Positions 22,138 to 30,506 of a DNA stretch of 31,586 bases are shown here, one piece after another. Under the pieces are notes generated by a model that did no database searches, was not told the DNA's origin, and saw only the letters and a program-made list of their open reading frames with translations. The DNA comes from Moraxella lacunata (GTDB lineage Bacteria; Pseudomonadota; Gammaproteobacteria; Pseudomonadales; Moraxellaceae): positions 1 to 31,586 of the forward strand of contig NZ_MXAN01000002.1 of the NCBI RefSeq assembly GCF_002027545.1, read 5' to 3'. The translations under genes and the position numbers were made by a program. Each line of letters starts with the position of its first letter. The stretch's first letter is position 1.

Positions 22138-22761
22138 TCATTCAAAAAAGTTCACTTTACCAGTGGCAACATCATACTCTGCACCGACAATGGTCAATCG
22201 TCCGCCATTGACCATATCCTCCAAACTGCGTGAGCCTGATTTTAATTGGCTAACCGACAGTCTTACATTGGCACGCACAGCACGGTCAATAAACTCATCC
22301 ATATCTATCTCGTTGCCATCTGCGGTTAATATCTCATGTAGATTGTATACACTGGGGCGGATTCTGTCAACAATGGATTGTAAATTGGGCGAATAATACT
22401 GCTCAGGGTTGATGAGTGTTTCCACGCATGCTGTTACCGCACCACAGTGGCTATGTCCAAGCACAACAACAAGTTCGGTACCGAATTTTTCAGCAGCAAA
22501 CTCTACCGAACCGATCTGACTTGGGGCAACCACATTACCCGCCACTCGGATCACAAACATTTCGCCCAATTTTTGATCAAAAATCAACTCCACAGGCACA
22601 CGAGCATCCGAACATCCTAAGATAATCGCTGATGGTAACTGCTCTTCTACCAATATGGGCGGGGGTTGGTAATGTTCTTTGGCATTTGTGATTTTTTCAA
22701 TATAACGCAAATTGCCCGCTTTTAATTGTGCTAACACCGCTTGGGCGTTTAAATTTTTCAT
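22138..22761 (-). CDS. Beta-class carbonic anhydrase
   Basis: This 207-residue cytosolic enzyme interconverts CO2 and bicarbonate. The zinc site is complete: C50 in GCSDARVPVE with the D52/R54 dyad, H103 and C106 in LGHSHCGAVTAC. The family stretch FVIRVAGNVVAP precedes it. GGAG 8 nt before the ATG supports the start. It lies 32 nt after the proline-rich membrane protein gene and is probably cotranscribed with it. Plant/Can-type beta enzymes of this length are common in proteobacteria. Confidence 0.93.
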   Translation of the reverse strand: MKNLNAQAVLAQLKAGNLRYIEKITNAKEHYQPPPILVEEQLPSAIILGCSDARVPVELIFDQKLGEMFVIRVAGNVVAPSQIGSVEFAAEKFGTELVVVLGHSHCGAVTACVETLINPEQYYSPNLQSIVDRIRPSVYNLHEILTADGNEIDMDEFIDRAVRANVRLSVSQLKSGSRSLEDMVNGGRLTIVGAEYDVATGKVNFFE

Positions 22762-22793
22762 TCCAACTCCTTGTTAGCTCTGCCATATGCTCA

Positions 22794-23777
22794 TCACTCA
22801 TCACCTGGAATGGCAGATGTGTCTACACCAGACATGGATGGTGCTGGTGCCAAATCAGCAATATTTGCACTTTGGACAGGCTGTTCAGGCTTAGGCTCAG
22901 CTTGTTGTGGCTTGGTCTCGCTGCTTGTACTCGGCTTAGACTGCTCTGGTATCTCTTTGGGGATGATGGTTGGTGGCATTTTGGGCTGTTCGCCAACATC
23001 AGGCTTGCCAGATTTTGCATTGGGCTTGGTATTTGGCTTGGCTTCTTCGCCAAAATCAGCAATATTCTCTTCTTTAACTGCCTTAGGCTTGACCGTCTCT
23101 TGACTGCTCTCTTCTTTTGGTGCTTCGGCAGGGATTTCTTTTTTGGTGGGTTGTAATTTTACCGAACGGGGTGCTTCTTCAGAAAAATCCACAAACGTCT
23201 CTGGACGTTCATAGTTATCCACCATGCTCACATAGCGACCCATTTCTTCAGGCATGGGTGTCACGCTTTTTGGCAGTCCAAAATCTATCACTCTTATCGT
23301 CCCCAATGCTTCTTGGGTGCTACCCATGATGCCATAGGTTAGGATATAACGTTGTTCGTTATTGGCATTATGATAGCGAAAATAAGCAAATTTTTCACGG
23401 TCGCTCCGCCCTTTGAGATATTCGGTAATAATCTCATTTTGAGCCACGTCCATCACTTGCACCGTCCAACGTTTTTTGTTATCTTCAAAAAACTTCTTGC
23501 CTTTAAACTCAGCAGGATAATTACGCAAATCTCGCACCACCGTCGCAAAATCAATGGGTGGCACTTCCTTGGAGAGTTCATTTAAATTGTCAATGGTCAC
23601 CGGCAAAGCAAAGTCTTCTGCAACCGCTTGGGTTTTTTGACGCTCTTTGGCAGTCGCTGGCGTGCCATGGGAGAGCGACATTAAGAACCACAATATCAAC
23701 ATGATGCCTGCCATGACAAGCCACATCACCGTCTGTCTTCTGGACTTTTTGTTAATCATCGCTACACTTTGGGTCAT
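22794..23777 (-). CDS. Proline-rich membrane protein in the damX position, no SPOR domain seen
   Basis: This 327-residue protein has a short cytoplasmic basic N-terminus, one membrane segment (about 17-35, TVMWLVMAGIMLILWFLMSL) and a structured periplasmic domain (about 55-175). A long Pro/Glu/Lys-rich tail follows. The tail repeats NIADFGEE and NIADLAPA, and has a related VDFSEEAP. In related gammaproteobacteria the gene after aroK-aroB often encodes a SPOR-domain DamX-like protein; this one has the same topology, but I see no SPOR repeat at the C-terminus. The function is unknown, and envelope or division-related work is inference from position. Confidence 0.7.
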   Translation of the reverse strand: MTQSVAMINKKSRRQTVMWLVMAGIMLILWFLMSLSHGTPATAKERQKTQAVAEDFALPVTIDNLNELSKEVPPIDFATVVRDLRNYPAEFKGKKFFEDNKKRWTVQVMDVAQNEIITEYLKGRSDREKFAYFRYHNANNEQRYILTYGIMGSTQEALGTIRVIDFGLPKSVTPMPEEMGRYVSMVDNYERPETFVDFSEEAPRSVKLQPTKKEIPAEAPKEESSQETVKPKAVKEENIADFGEEAKPNTKPNAKSGKPDVGEQPKMPPTIIPKEIPEQSKPSTSSETKPQQAEPKPEQPVQSANIADLAPAPSMSGVDTSAIPGDE

Positions 23778-23815
23778 GGTTTTGCCTTGTTATGTAAATT
23801 AATTAAAAACAATAA

Positions 23816-24099
23816 TTAGGGCGTGCCTGCCTTTGGTATTTGCAATGAAAAAATACCTGTTTAAAAAAGCAGGGGAATCGCACGTTTTCAAGGAAAAGTC
23901 CGCAGTTGATATTAAAATATCAACAAGGGCTGTGACTTCGAGCCACAATCCGACCACTTAATTTTAAAAATGAAATAAACAAATCTTAAAATCACACAGT
24001 TAAGTAGTCGGATAGCCATTTTTCATGCAAAAATTGATTTAAAATGTTAAGTTTTTACCTTATCTTATAAAAATGTTATCAACGGCAAGCACGCCCTAA
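23816..24099. mobile_element. MITE-like element, copy 2 (284 bp)
   Basis: The ends TTAGGGCGTGCCTGCCTTTG and GTTATCAACGGCAAGCACGCCCTAA are imperfect inverted repeats and match those of the 64-bp element at 341-404. Inside lie a further inverted pair, ATCCGACCACTTAA (23948-23961) with TTAAGTAGTCGGAT (24000-24013), and a hairpin GTTGATATT/AATATCAAC (23905-23924), so the whole element can fold on itself. TA flanks the GGGCG...CGCCC core on both sides. No transposase is encoded. It sits between genes that would otherwise form one operon. Confidence 0.7.
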
Positions 24100-24158
24100 A
24101 TACTTCACACTCAACCTAAAATAGCAACTTATTGATTGTCTCATAATTATTTTTTGGA

Positions 24159-24183
24159 TTGTAGGGGCAAATCATATTCGCCC
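24159..24183 (+). repeat. Short palindromic dispersed repeat, copy B
   Basis: TTGTAGGGGCAAATCATATT plus CGCCC matches, on the opposite strand, the copy at 4605-4630 near proS. The inverted core is GGGCAAAT...ATTCGCCC. It lies 45 nt past the aroB stop codon. Confidence 0.6.
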
Positions 24184-24227
24184 TTGATAAATCAAGCACT
24201 TATATCAAGTTGAGAATGGAGCAATAG

Positions 24228-25340
24228 TTATGATAAATACCCATCAATGCCATCTAACACTTGTTCGAGCAGTACCATCTCAAAATCCTTGGTGACAAAC
24301 GCCTTACCCAACGTCTCCAACAACACCAAGCGGATGGAGCCATTTTGCACCTTTTTATCATGCCCCATCAGGTTGAGTGCCACTGCTGGGTCAATGGCTG
24401 GCGGACATACTGGCAAATCAAACGTCCTAAGCAGTGCCACCACACGCACCACATCATCACGACCAATCAGTCCCAGCTTATGCGACATCGCCAATGCTTG
24501 TACCATGCCCACCCCCACCGCTTCGCCATGGAGCCAGTTGCCATAGCCCATGTGGGTCTCGATAACATGACCAAAGGTATGACCAAAATTCAATAAAGCA
24601 CGCACGCCTGATTCACGCTCGTCGCTGGCGACAATTTGAGCTTTATAATCACAGCAACGATATACCATTTCACCGAGTATGTTGGCATCTCTAGCGTTGA
24701 TTTTGGTGGCATTGGTTTCAAGCCAATCCAAAAAATCTTTATCAAAAATCAGGGCGTATTTTACCACTTCTGCCAGTCCTGCTGCAAACTCTCTTTTGGG
24801 CAATGTCTCAAATGTCGTCATATCCGCCAGTACGCACACGGGTTGCCAAAATGCCCCAATCATATTCTTGCCAAGTGGATGATTGATGCCCGTCTTGCCA
24901 CCTACGGACGAGTCCACCTGTGCCAATAACGTGGTCGGCACCTGAATAAAATTCACGCCACGCATAAAACTTGCCGCCGCAAAGCCTGTCATGTCACCAA
25001 TCACTCCGCCACCCAAGGCGATGAGCGTACAATCTCGGGCAAAATGATTTTTCATTAACGCATCATAAATAGCATTGACATGCTCTTGGTTTTTGTACTG
25101 TTCACCGTCAGGCAGAATACAGCTCGCCACCGTCAAACCTGTCGCCATCAAACACTCGCTAAAATCAGTCAAATACAAAGGAGCAACTGTACTGTTGGTA
25201 ACAATAAGCACCTGCTTACCCTTGATAAAAGGCAAAATAGGGCCTGCCAAATCTATCTGACCTGTGGGGCTGGCACCGATAAAAATGGGGTAATCATGGC
25301 TCTGGGTATGAACGCTAAGCGTACTGGTAATGTGTGTCAT
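24228..25340 (-). CDS. aroB: 3-dehydroquinate synthase
   Basis: This enzyme makes 3-dehydroquinate from DAHP, the second step of the shikimate pathway, using NAD and a divalent metal. It has 370 residues, the usual length. Visible blocks are the NAD-binding GGGVIGD (110-116) followed by MTGFAAASFMRG, VPTTLLAQVDSSVGGKTGIN, the metal-site region EVVKYALI and FGHTFGHVIE...WLHGEAVGVGM. It is 65 nt downstream of aroK in the same direction, a common pairing. Confidence 0.97.
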   Translation of the reverse strand: MTHITSTLSVHTQSHDYPIFIGASPTGQIDLAGPILPFIKGKQVLIVTNSTVAPLYLTDFSECLMATGLTVASCILPDGEQYKNQEHVNAIYDALMKNHFARDCTLIALGGGVIGDMTGFAAASFMRGVNFIQVPTTLLAQVDSSVGGKTGINHPLGKNMIGAFWQPVCVLADMTTFETLPKREFAAGLAEVVKYALIFDKDFLDWLETNATKINARDANILGEMVYRCCDYKAQIVASDERESGVRALLNFGHTFGHVIETHMGYGNWLHGEAVGVGMVQALAMSHKLGLIGRDDVVRVVALLRTFDLPVCPPAIDPAVALNLMGHDKKVQNGSIRLVLLETLGKAFVTKDFEMVLLEQVLDGIDGYLS

Positions 25341-25405
25341 GGGTACTTACTACTGAGTGATGATGGAAAAATAAGGGTGGATTAAAACAAACAAATCAAG
25401 CTAAT

Positions 25406-26017
25406 TTATATGACACTCGATTTACTCTCAATATCTTTGACATAAGCAATTAGGATGTCTAATATCTCATTCATCATTTGTTTAGGATAAGCACGTCCTG
25501 TTGCAACAGTGATGTCCGCCACTTCTTTGTATAAAGGAGCCCGCCTTTGGTAAAGCATCTCCAAGACCGCTCTGGGGTTGTCATTTTTTAACAAAGGGCG
25601 ATTTTTATCTTTTTTGGTGCGATGAATTTGGGTGTCCACACTGGCATCTAAAAATATCACCAAACCACGTTGCAGATACTCACGGTTGCACTCACGCTCT
25701 ACCACGCCACCACCTGTGGCTAGCACAATATCTGGCATGGCAGACAGCTCGTCCATGGCACGGCTTTCTCGCTCACGAAAGCCCGACTCTCCTTCTTTGG
25801 CAAAAATCCAAGGAATATCCGCCCCTGCCTTTTCGCTGATATACCAATCTGCATCCAAAAAGGGTCGTTTTAGATGTTTGGCAAGCAGTTTACCAATGGT
25901 TGTCTTGCCTGCCCCCATGGGTCCCACCAAAAAGATGGATGGCAATAGATGGGCATAGTGATGAATGGGTCTTTCAACCAAAACTTCTTCAATCACTGCC
26001 GATTCTTCTACATTCAT
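25406..26017 (-). CDS. aroK: Shikimate kinase
   Basis: This enzyme phosphorylates shikimate with ATP, step five of the pathway. From the ATG at 26017 it has 203 residues. The P-loop GPMGAGKT is at 32-39, the substrate-binding region is D-A-D-W...FRERESRAMDEL, the GGG motif is ATGGGVVERE and the lid region is KDKNRPLL. The frame is open to 26110, but those extra 31 residues precede the usual kinase start and partly overlap the pilQ terminator region, so the internal ATG is preferred. A terminator separates it from pilQ, so it probably has its own promoter. Confidence 0.93.
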   Translation of the reverse strand: MNVEESAVIEEVLVERPIHHYAHLLPSIFLVGPMGAGKTTIGKLLAKHLKRPFLDADWYISEKAGADIPWIFAKEGESGFRERESRAMDELSAMPDIVLATGGGVVERECNREYLQRGLVIFLDASVDTQIHRTKKDKNRPLLKNDNPRAVLEMLYQRRAPLYKEVADITVATGRAYPKQMMNEILDILIAYVKDIESKSSVI

Positions 26018-26092
26018 AATGATGTCGCTAAAAATAAATGCTTTATCATACAAGGTTTGGGCGATTATGGCTAGTGATTTTTTGTGAACGCA

Positions 26093-26127
26093 AAATAAAA
26101 AGCAGACCAATCGCCTGCTTTTTATTT
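26093..26127 (-). terminator. Terminator of the pilMNOPQ operon
   Basis: AAATAAAAAGCAG/CTGCTTTTTATTT is a perfect 13-bp stem with a 9-nt loop, 12 nt beyond the pilQ stop codon. T residues end the stem on the minus strand. Confidence 0.85.
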
Positions 26128-26139
26128 AAATCATCAAGA

Positions 26140-28257
26140 TTAGTAGCGACTAACGCCATCATTGACGATGCGTGGTGTAACAAAGATAAGGAGCTCTTCT
26201 TTGTTGTTAAGTCTAACGTCATTTCTAAACAAACGACCCACCCCTGGTAAATCACCCAAGAAAGGCACTTTATTTTGGTTGTTACCAATGGTGTTCTTAA
26301 AGACACCGCCCAACACCACAGTCTGACCATCTTCTAAGATGACATTAGTTTTTATCTCATCTGTATTAAGAATTGGCACGCCCAATACCCTACTACCAGA
26401 GTCTGCCGAATTGGTGATTTCTAGGTCTAGACCAATCTTCCCCTCTGGGGTGATATTTGGTGTGGCAGATAGCACTAAGGCTGCTTCTTTGAAACTGACG
26501 GTTGTTGCACCACTGGCTGATCCCTCTTGATAAGGAATCTCCACCCCAGATGAAATTCTGGCTAGTTGCTTATCAGCTGTCAAGACCTTTGGTGAAGAGA
26601 TGATCTCCCCTTTATTATCAGCCTGCATTGCTGACAACTCCAAGCCCAGTGCATAATTATCAATATTTAATAGTCCTAGTGATATACCACTTGTGGCCGC
26701 TGTCACACCCAGATCAACAGCAAAGTTGCCAAAACGTGATTCGGTATTTGAAGAAGACAATCCATTCATTCCACGGATATCAAACTCACTACCCGTTCTA
26801 TTAAAACCCCATCTTACACCCAATTGCTTAGAAAAAGAGTCCGACGCATTAACAATGCGAGCCTCAATCATAACTTGCTTTACAGGAATGTCAATGGTTT
26901 CAATTAATTGGCGTACATTTGCAATGCTTCGTGCCGTATCATTGATGATGATGGTGTTGGTACGACCATCAAAGGTAGCATTGCCACGTGGGCTAAGTAG
27001 TGAGTTACGGTTATTACCAGAACCACTTGCACTACCAACTCTATCTAATAACCCATGAATGTCTTCTGCCTTGGCATAGTTCAGACGAATATGCTCTTGA
27101 CGGATGGGCTCTAATTCATCTACTTTTCTGGCATCTTCTAGCTCTTTGATTTCTGCAGCAGCTATCTCGTTAGCAGGTGCCACCAAAATCACATTGCCAT
27201 TTTTACGCTGACCTAAACCCTTGCTTTTTAGGATGATATCCAAAGCTTGATCCCATGGCACATTCATCAGTCGTAGCGTAATATTGCCCTGTACATTGTC
27301 ATTGGCAACAATATTCAAATAACCCTGATTGCCACTGGCGTTATCATTCACAAACTTAGCCAGCACATCCAAAACAGTACGCACTGAGACATCCTGAAAC
27401 TCCATAGACAGGGGCTCACCGGTATAAACCTTCTCTTCTAAGGTAGGTTCACGCAACATCTTAGGTGGTAGCACTGATACATTTAAGGTGGAACCTGACT
27501 GATACGCTTGGTATTCAAAGTCCCCTGTCATGTTGATGGTAATCACACCGTTTTGACCTTGGTTGGTTGCATTAACATCTGCAACCAATCCATTGCCAGC
27601 AATACGTCTTAATAGATGGCGTGGAATGGTCGTGCCAGTGGTGCGAATCACCAATTTGTTGCCTTGGCGTTGTACATCTACAGGAATAGATTCATTGGTC
27701 AAGCTGACAACAACATCGCCACCTTGAGCATTACCTGTATAATTAAATGCCGAAATGCCTTCATAATTTGTCGCCAAAGAAGAGCTGGTCGGTGCAAGTA
27801 GCGGATTAACCCTTACTGTCATTGGCTGATTAGATGCTGGGGCAACAGATGGATTTACCACCACTTGATTGCCCTGCTTGACATTTACAAGGAGATTATT
27901 GCCTTCAATGGTGCTGGTATAGCTTGCCTGTTCTTTTAAATCAATCATCAAGCGTGTCATCGAACCATTATTTAGTGCAGTTACTTCATTGACCACACCA
28001 CGGTTAATGGGCATGCTTCTTGGCAATCCACCACTGCTGACTTGGTTAAAATCAAGTGTCAGTTGTTTGCCACCTGCCTGCTGGTAGGCAACAGGGGTTA
28101 CAGGCTGACCATCAAAAGCAACCTTAATTTGTGTGGTGTCAGCACTGATTTGGTTGGCTGATAAACCTTGAATGGCTAAAGCATGTGCCTCAATCGCCAT
28201 AAAACTGATTGCCAACGCAGAGTAAGCAAAGGCGGATTTTTTGGTTAAAAAATTCAT
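26140..28257 (-). CDS. pilQ: Type IV pilus secretin
   Basis: This 705-residue outer-membrane channel for pilus extrusion and retraction has a signal peptide (MNFLTKKSAFAYSALAISFM..., cleavage near AHA). It has two AMIN-type peptidoglycan-binding domains (about 28-140 and 160-265), an STN/N0 domain (VYTGEPLSMEFQDVSVRTVL), an N1 domain ending in RLNYAKAEDIHGLL, and the secretin core from about 460 (VMIEARIVNASDSF) to IFVTPRIV at the end. It is the last gene of the pil operon, 34 nt after pilP. It is also a candidate exit channel for the neighbouring filamentous prophage, which lacks a secretin. Confidence 0.96.
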   Translation of the reverse strand: MNFLTKKSAFAYSALAISFMAIEAHALAIQGLSANQISADTTQIKVAFDGQPVTPVAYQQAGGKQLTLDFNQVSSGGLPRSMPINRGVVNEVTALNNGSMTRLMIDLKEQASYTSTIEGNNLLVNVKQGNQVVVNPSVAPASNQPMTVRVNPLLAPTSSSLATNYEGISAFNYTGNAQGGDVVVSLTNESIPVDVQRQGNKLVIRTTGTTIPRHLLRRIAGNGLVADVNATNQGQNGVITINMTGDFEYQAYQSGSTLNVSVLPPKMLREPTLEEKVYTGEPLSMEFQDVSVRTVLDVLAKFVNDNASGNQGYLNIVANDNVQGNITLRLMNVPWDQALDIILKSKGLGQRKNGNVILVAPANEIAAAEIKELEDARKVDELEPIRQEHIRLNYAKAEDIHGLLDRVGSASGSGNNRNSLLSPRGNATFDGRTNTIIINDTARSIANVRQLIETIDIPVKQVMIEARIVNASDSFSKQLGVRWGFNRTGSEFDIRGMNGLSSSNTESRFGNFAVDLGVTAATSGISLGLLNIDNYALGLELSAMQADNKGEIISSPKVLTADKQLARISSGVEIPYQEGSASGATTVSFKEAALVLSATPNITPEGKIGLDLEITNSADSGSRVLGVPILNTDEIKTNVILEDGQTVVLGGVFKNTIGNNQNKVPFLGDLPGVGRLFRNDVRLNNKEELLIFVTPRIVNDGVSRY

Positions 28258-28291
28258 TATTTTGTCCTCAGAATAAATCTAGTTGGCTCTG

Positions 28292-28825
28292 TTAATTTGG
28301 TGACACCAACGGAGTGGTTTTTTCAACGTATTGCTCATCAACATCTTTGACAATCTCAATAAGATTGATTTGCGTTGCTGTAATCTCAGCAATGCGACCA
28401 TGGTTTTTGCCCAAATAATTGTTTTTTTGAACATCATAAACCATACCATCTGGTGTTTGTACCAATCCAAATTCCTGTCCATTGGGAGCGGTTACTTTGC
28501 CACGATAGGTCAGTTCGGTCAATTCATAAGACTCAAGTGGCTCTTTCGTCCGATTCTCATCTGGTTTCACCGAAGGTGCCTGTTCTCTGACTTGCTGGCG
28601 TTCGCGCAGGCTTTTTGCCACGAAAGGACTAGGCTCACTTTGAGCAGCATAAGCAAAATCTTCAATGTGAAGTGGCTCTGGTGGTGGCTCAATGGCTTGC
28701 GGTCCTTGACTGCGAATTTTTTGCATCTCAGACTCAGCAATACTAATGCGATCAGTACAACCCGTCATTAATAATAATGCCAGCAATAAACCAACACCGA
28801 CCTTAGAAGAATTATTTATCATCAT
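28292..28825 (-). CDS. pilP: Type IV pilus inner-membrane lipoprotein PilP
   Basis: This 177-residue lipoprotein has lipobox LMTGC with the modified cysteine at C23. A disordered linker (about 30-95) leads to a C-terminal beta domain (LTYRGKVTAPNGQEFGLVQT, then GMVYDVQKNNYLGKNHGRIA) that contacts the secretin PilQ. The first codon overlaps the pilO stop by 4 nt, showing coupling. Confidence 0.95.
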   Translation of the reverse strand: MMINNSSKVGVGLLLALLLMTGCTDRISIAESEMQKIRSQGPQAIEPPPEPLHIEDFAYAAQSEPSPFVAKSLRERQQVREQAPSVKPDENRTKEPLESYELTELTYRGKVTAPNGQEFGLVQTPDGMVYDVQKNNYLGKNHGRIAEITATQINLIEIVKDVDEQYVEKTTPLVSPN

Positions 28826-29631
28826 TGACCTCCTTCGGTTGTTGCATTCAAATCCACGCCTTTGGAGCGATAAGTCTTAGTTTGCAACACCAGTTGTAAC
28901 TCGGGCATTCTATCAAGCGATGGCTGTGGGTTTTTAATTTCAAAATCATGCATGGTGATGATTCGTGGCAATGCCGCAATACCACTCACAAACGAGCCAA
29001 ATTGATGGTAATCACCCAAACCAATGATTTGAATCGGCTGTTCAATGAAAAACTCTTGTTCCACCTCCGCCTGCACTGAGATGTCTTGGAATCGCACACC
29101 GCTACCACTGCCCACCATGTTAATACCATCCACCAATTCAGGCACACGAGTATCGGTGGGTAGCTGTGCTAGTAAGTCAGCAAAGTCAGTTTTCATTTGT
29201 GCCACTTGCTCTTCATAAGCTTGCAAATGGCGAGCTTTGGATTCTTTTTCTTTGTAACTTTCAAGCAAACCAACTTGTTGATTTTCAGCCTGTTTAATTT
29301 CATCAAGTTTTTTAGAGACCAATACAAACCAAGCAAGTGCTAAAATGAATGCCACCAACATCGCTAAGATAAAAATCTTAACTGGCATTGGTGCAGAGCC
29401 GTAGTTTTGAGCATTTAAGGAATTGACCTCGGCCATGAATTTTTTGGAATCAAAAGCAGGCTTTTTAGGCTTAGCACCTACTTTTTTACCTTTGATTTTT
29501 ATTTTAGACTTACCCAAACCTTTTGGCTTTGATGTATTTGCTTTACCCAGTTTGATTTTTTTGTTGGTACTCTCTTCTGGGGTAGCGGTCGCATCGGTTG
29601 CTGGTTTGGATTTTTTAAAAGGTGATTTCAT
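28822..29631 (-). CDS. pilO: Type IV pilus alignment protein PilO, Lys-rich N-terminal extension
   Basis: This 269-residue protein has its membrane segment at about 84-106 (KIFILAMLVAFILALAWFVL). It is followed by a coiled-coil and a PilO ferredoxin-like periplasmic domain (LPTDTRVPELVDGINMVGSG, then IQIIGLGDYHQFGSFVSGIA, LPRIITMHDFEI). Usual PilO proteins are about 200-215 residues. Here about 60 extra residues precede the membrane segment, very rich in Lys, Thr, Pro and Gly (KLGKANTSKPKGLGKSKIKI). It forms the PilMNOP alignment complex with its neighbours and overlaps pilN by 4 nt. Confidence 0.94.
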   Translation of the reverse strand: MKSPFKKSKPATDATATPEESTNKKIKLGKANTSKPKGLGKSKIKIKGKKVGAKPKKPAFDSKKFMAEVNSLNAQNYGSAPMPVKIFILAMLVAFILALAWFVLVSKKLDEIKQAENQQVGLLESYKEKESKARHLQAYEEQVAQMKTDFADLLAQLPTDTRVPELVDGINMVGSGSGVRFQDISVQAEVEQEFFIEQPIQIIGLGDYHQFGSFVSGIAALPRIITMHDFEIKNPQPSLDRMPELQLVLQTKTYRSKGVDLNATTEGGQ

Positions 29632-30506
29632 GATTGACCTCCTACTTGGGTACTACCATCTGTAGGTGCAGGTTGTACATTTTGGGTGTTAGGCGTATCA
29701 GCTGTGTCTGTCCCTGTCGCACTATCAGCAGGTTCAAGGGTGGGTGCTGTCTCGCTTGTGGTTGAAGGTGTTTGACCTGGGGCGTTATCAATACCAATGG
29801 TTGGTACTTCGGGCAATTCTTGATTGCTCATGCCTTCACCGTCCACAATAGTGGGGGGCAGAGTAACGTTTTCATCAGTTGCATCATCAGATTCATCTTT
29901 GGTGTCTTGGTAATGAATATTAGTAGTTACCACAAATTCTACATAACTGTCCTCAGGGTAGATGGAACGCACGCCCACACTGGCCACCTGTTGAGAGGGT
30001 GTATTTTGATAAGCTTCAATTTTACTCTTAATACTCACTACCGCCGAACCATCTAACCACTCACTGGCATTTAGATTACGCACTAGGTTTGCCACAACGT
30101 TGGGGTTGGCAGCAAAACCTGTCAATCTAATAACATCACCTTCACGCTTAATGTTATTTAAATACATGGTATCTCTTGGGATGGCTCGGGCAATGTTGTC
30201 CCACACACGCACGGGAACCGAACGGCGACCCTGCAAATCTTGAATGACTTTCATCTGAGATAGCATCTGCTCGCGTTGAGCTTCCAAATCTTCAATCGAT
30301 TTTAGGGCGACATCAAGCTGAGCATTGGCATCTTCAATGCGTTTATTGGCATTTTGTTGATTGGTTAAATCTCTATTTAAAATAGACAAAACCAAAATCG
30401 TCGCTAAAATGGCAAGTCCAGCGGTGGCAGTAGCTAGAAGATTAAACTCTTTATTTCTACGCTCACGCTGTTCTTTACGCCATGGTAATAAGTTAATGCG
30501 TGCCAT
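29628..30506 (-). CDS. pilN: Type IV pilus assembly protein PilN, low-complexity C-terminal extension
   Basis: This 292-residue protein begins MARINLLPWRKEQRERRNKE, the conserved PilN motif that binds PilM. The membrane segment covers about 22-45 (TATAGLAILATILVLSILNR). A coiled coil (about 50-90) and the periplasmic fold (VPVRVWDNIARAIPRDTMYL, IRLTGFAANPNVVANLVRNL) follow. Typical PilN is about 180-215 residues. About 85 extra residues at the end are acidic and Thr/Pro-rich (DATDENVTLPPTIVDGEG...). The start codon overlaps the pilM stop by one base. Confidence 0.95.
   Translation of the reverse strand: MARINLLPWRKEQRERRNKEFNLLATATAGLAILATILVLSILNRDLTNQQNANKRIEDANAQLDVALKSIEDLEAQREQMLSQMKVIQDLQGRRSVPVRVWDNIARAIPRDTMYLNNIKREGDVIRLTGFAANPNVVANLVRNLNASEWLDGSAVVSIKSKIEAYQNTPSQQVASVGVRSIYPEDSYVEFVVTTNIHYQDTKDESDDATDENVTLPPTIVDGEGMSNQELPEVPTIGIDNAPGQTPSTTSETAPTLEPADSATGTDTADTPNTQNVQPAPTDGSTQVGGQS

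Larger units (their letters stand above)
23778..24227. other. Gene-free stretch between aroB and the damX-position gene
   Basis: This 450-nt interval is almost filled by the MITE-like element (23816-24099) plus the short repeat at 24159-24183. No gene is supported. Confidence 0.65.
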
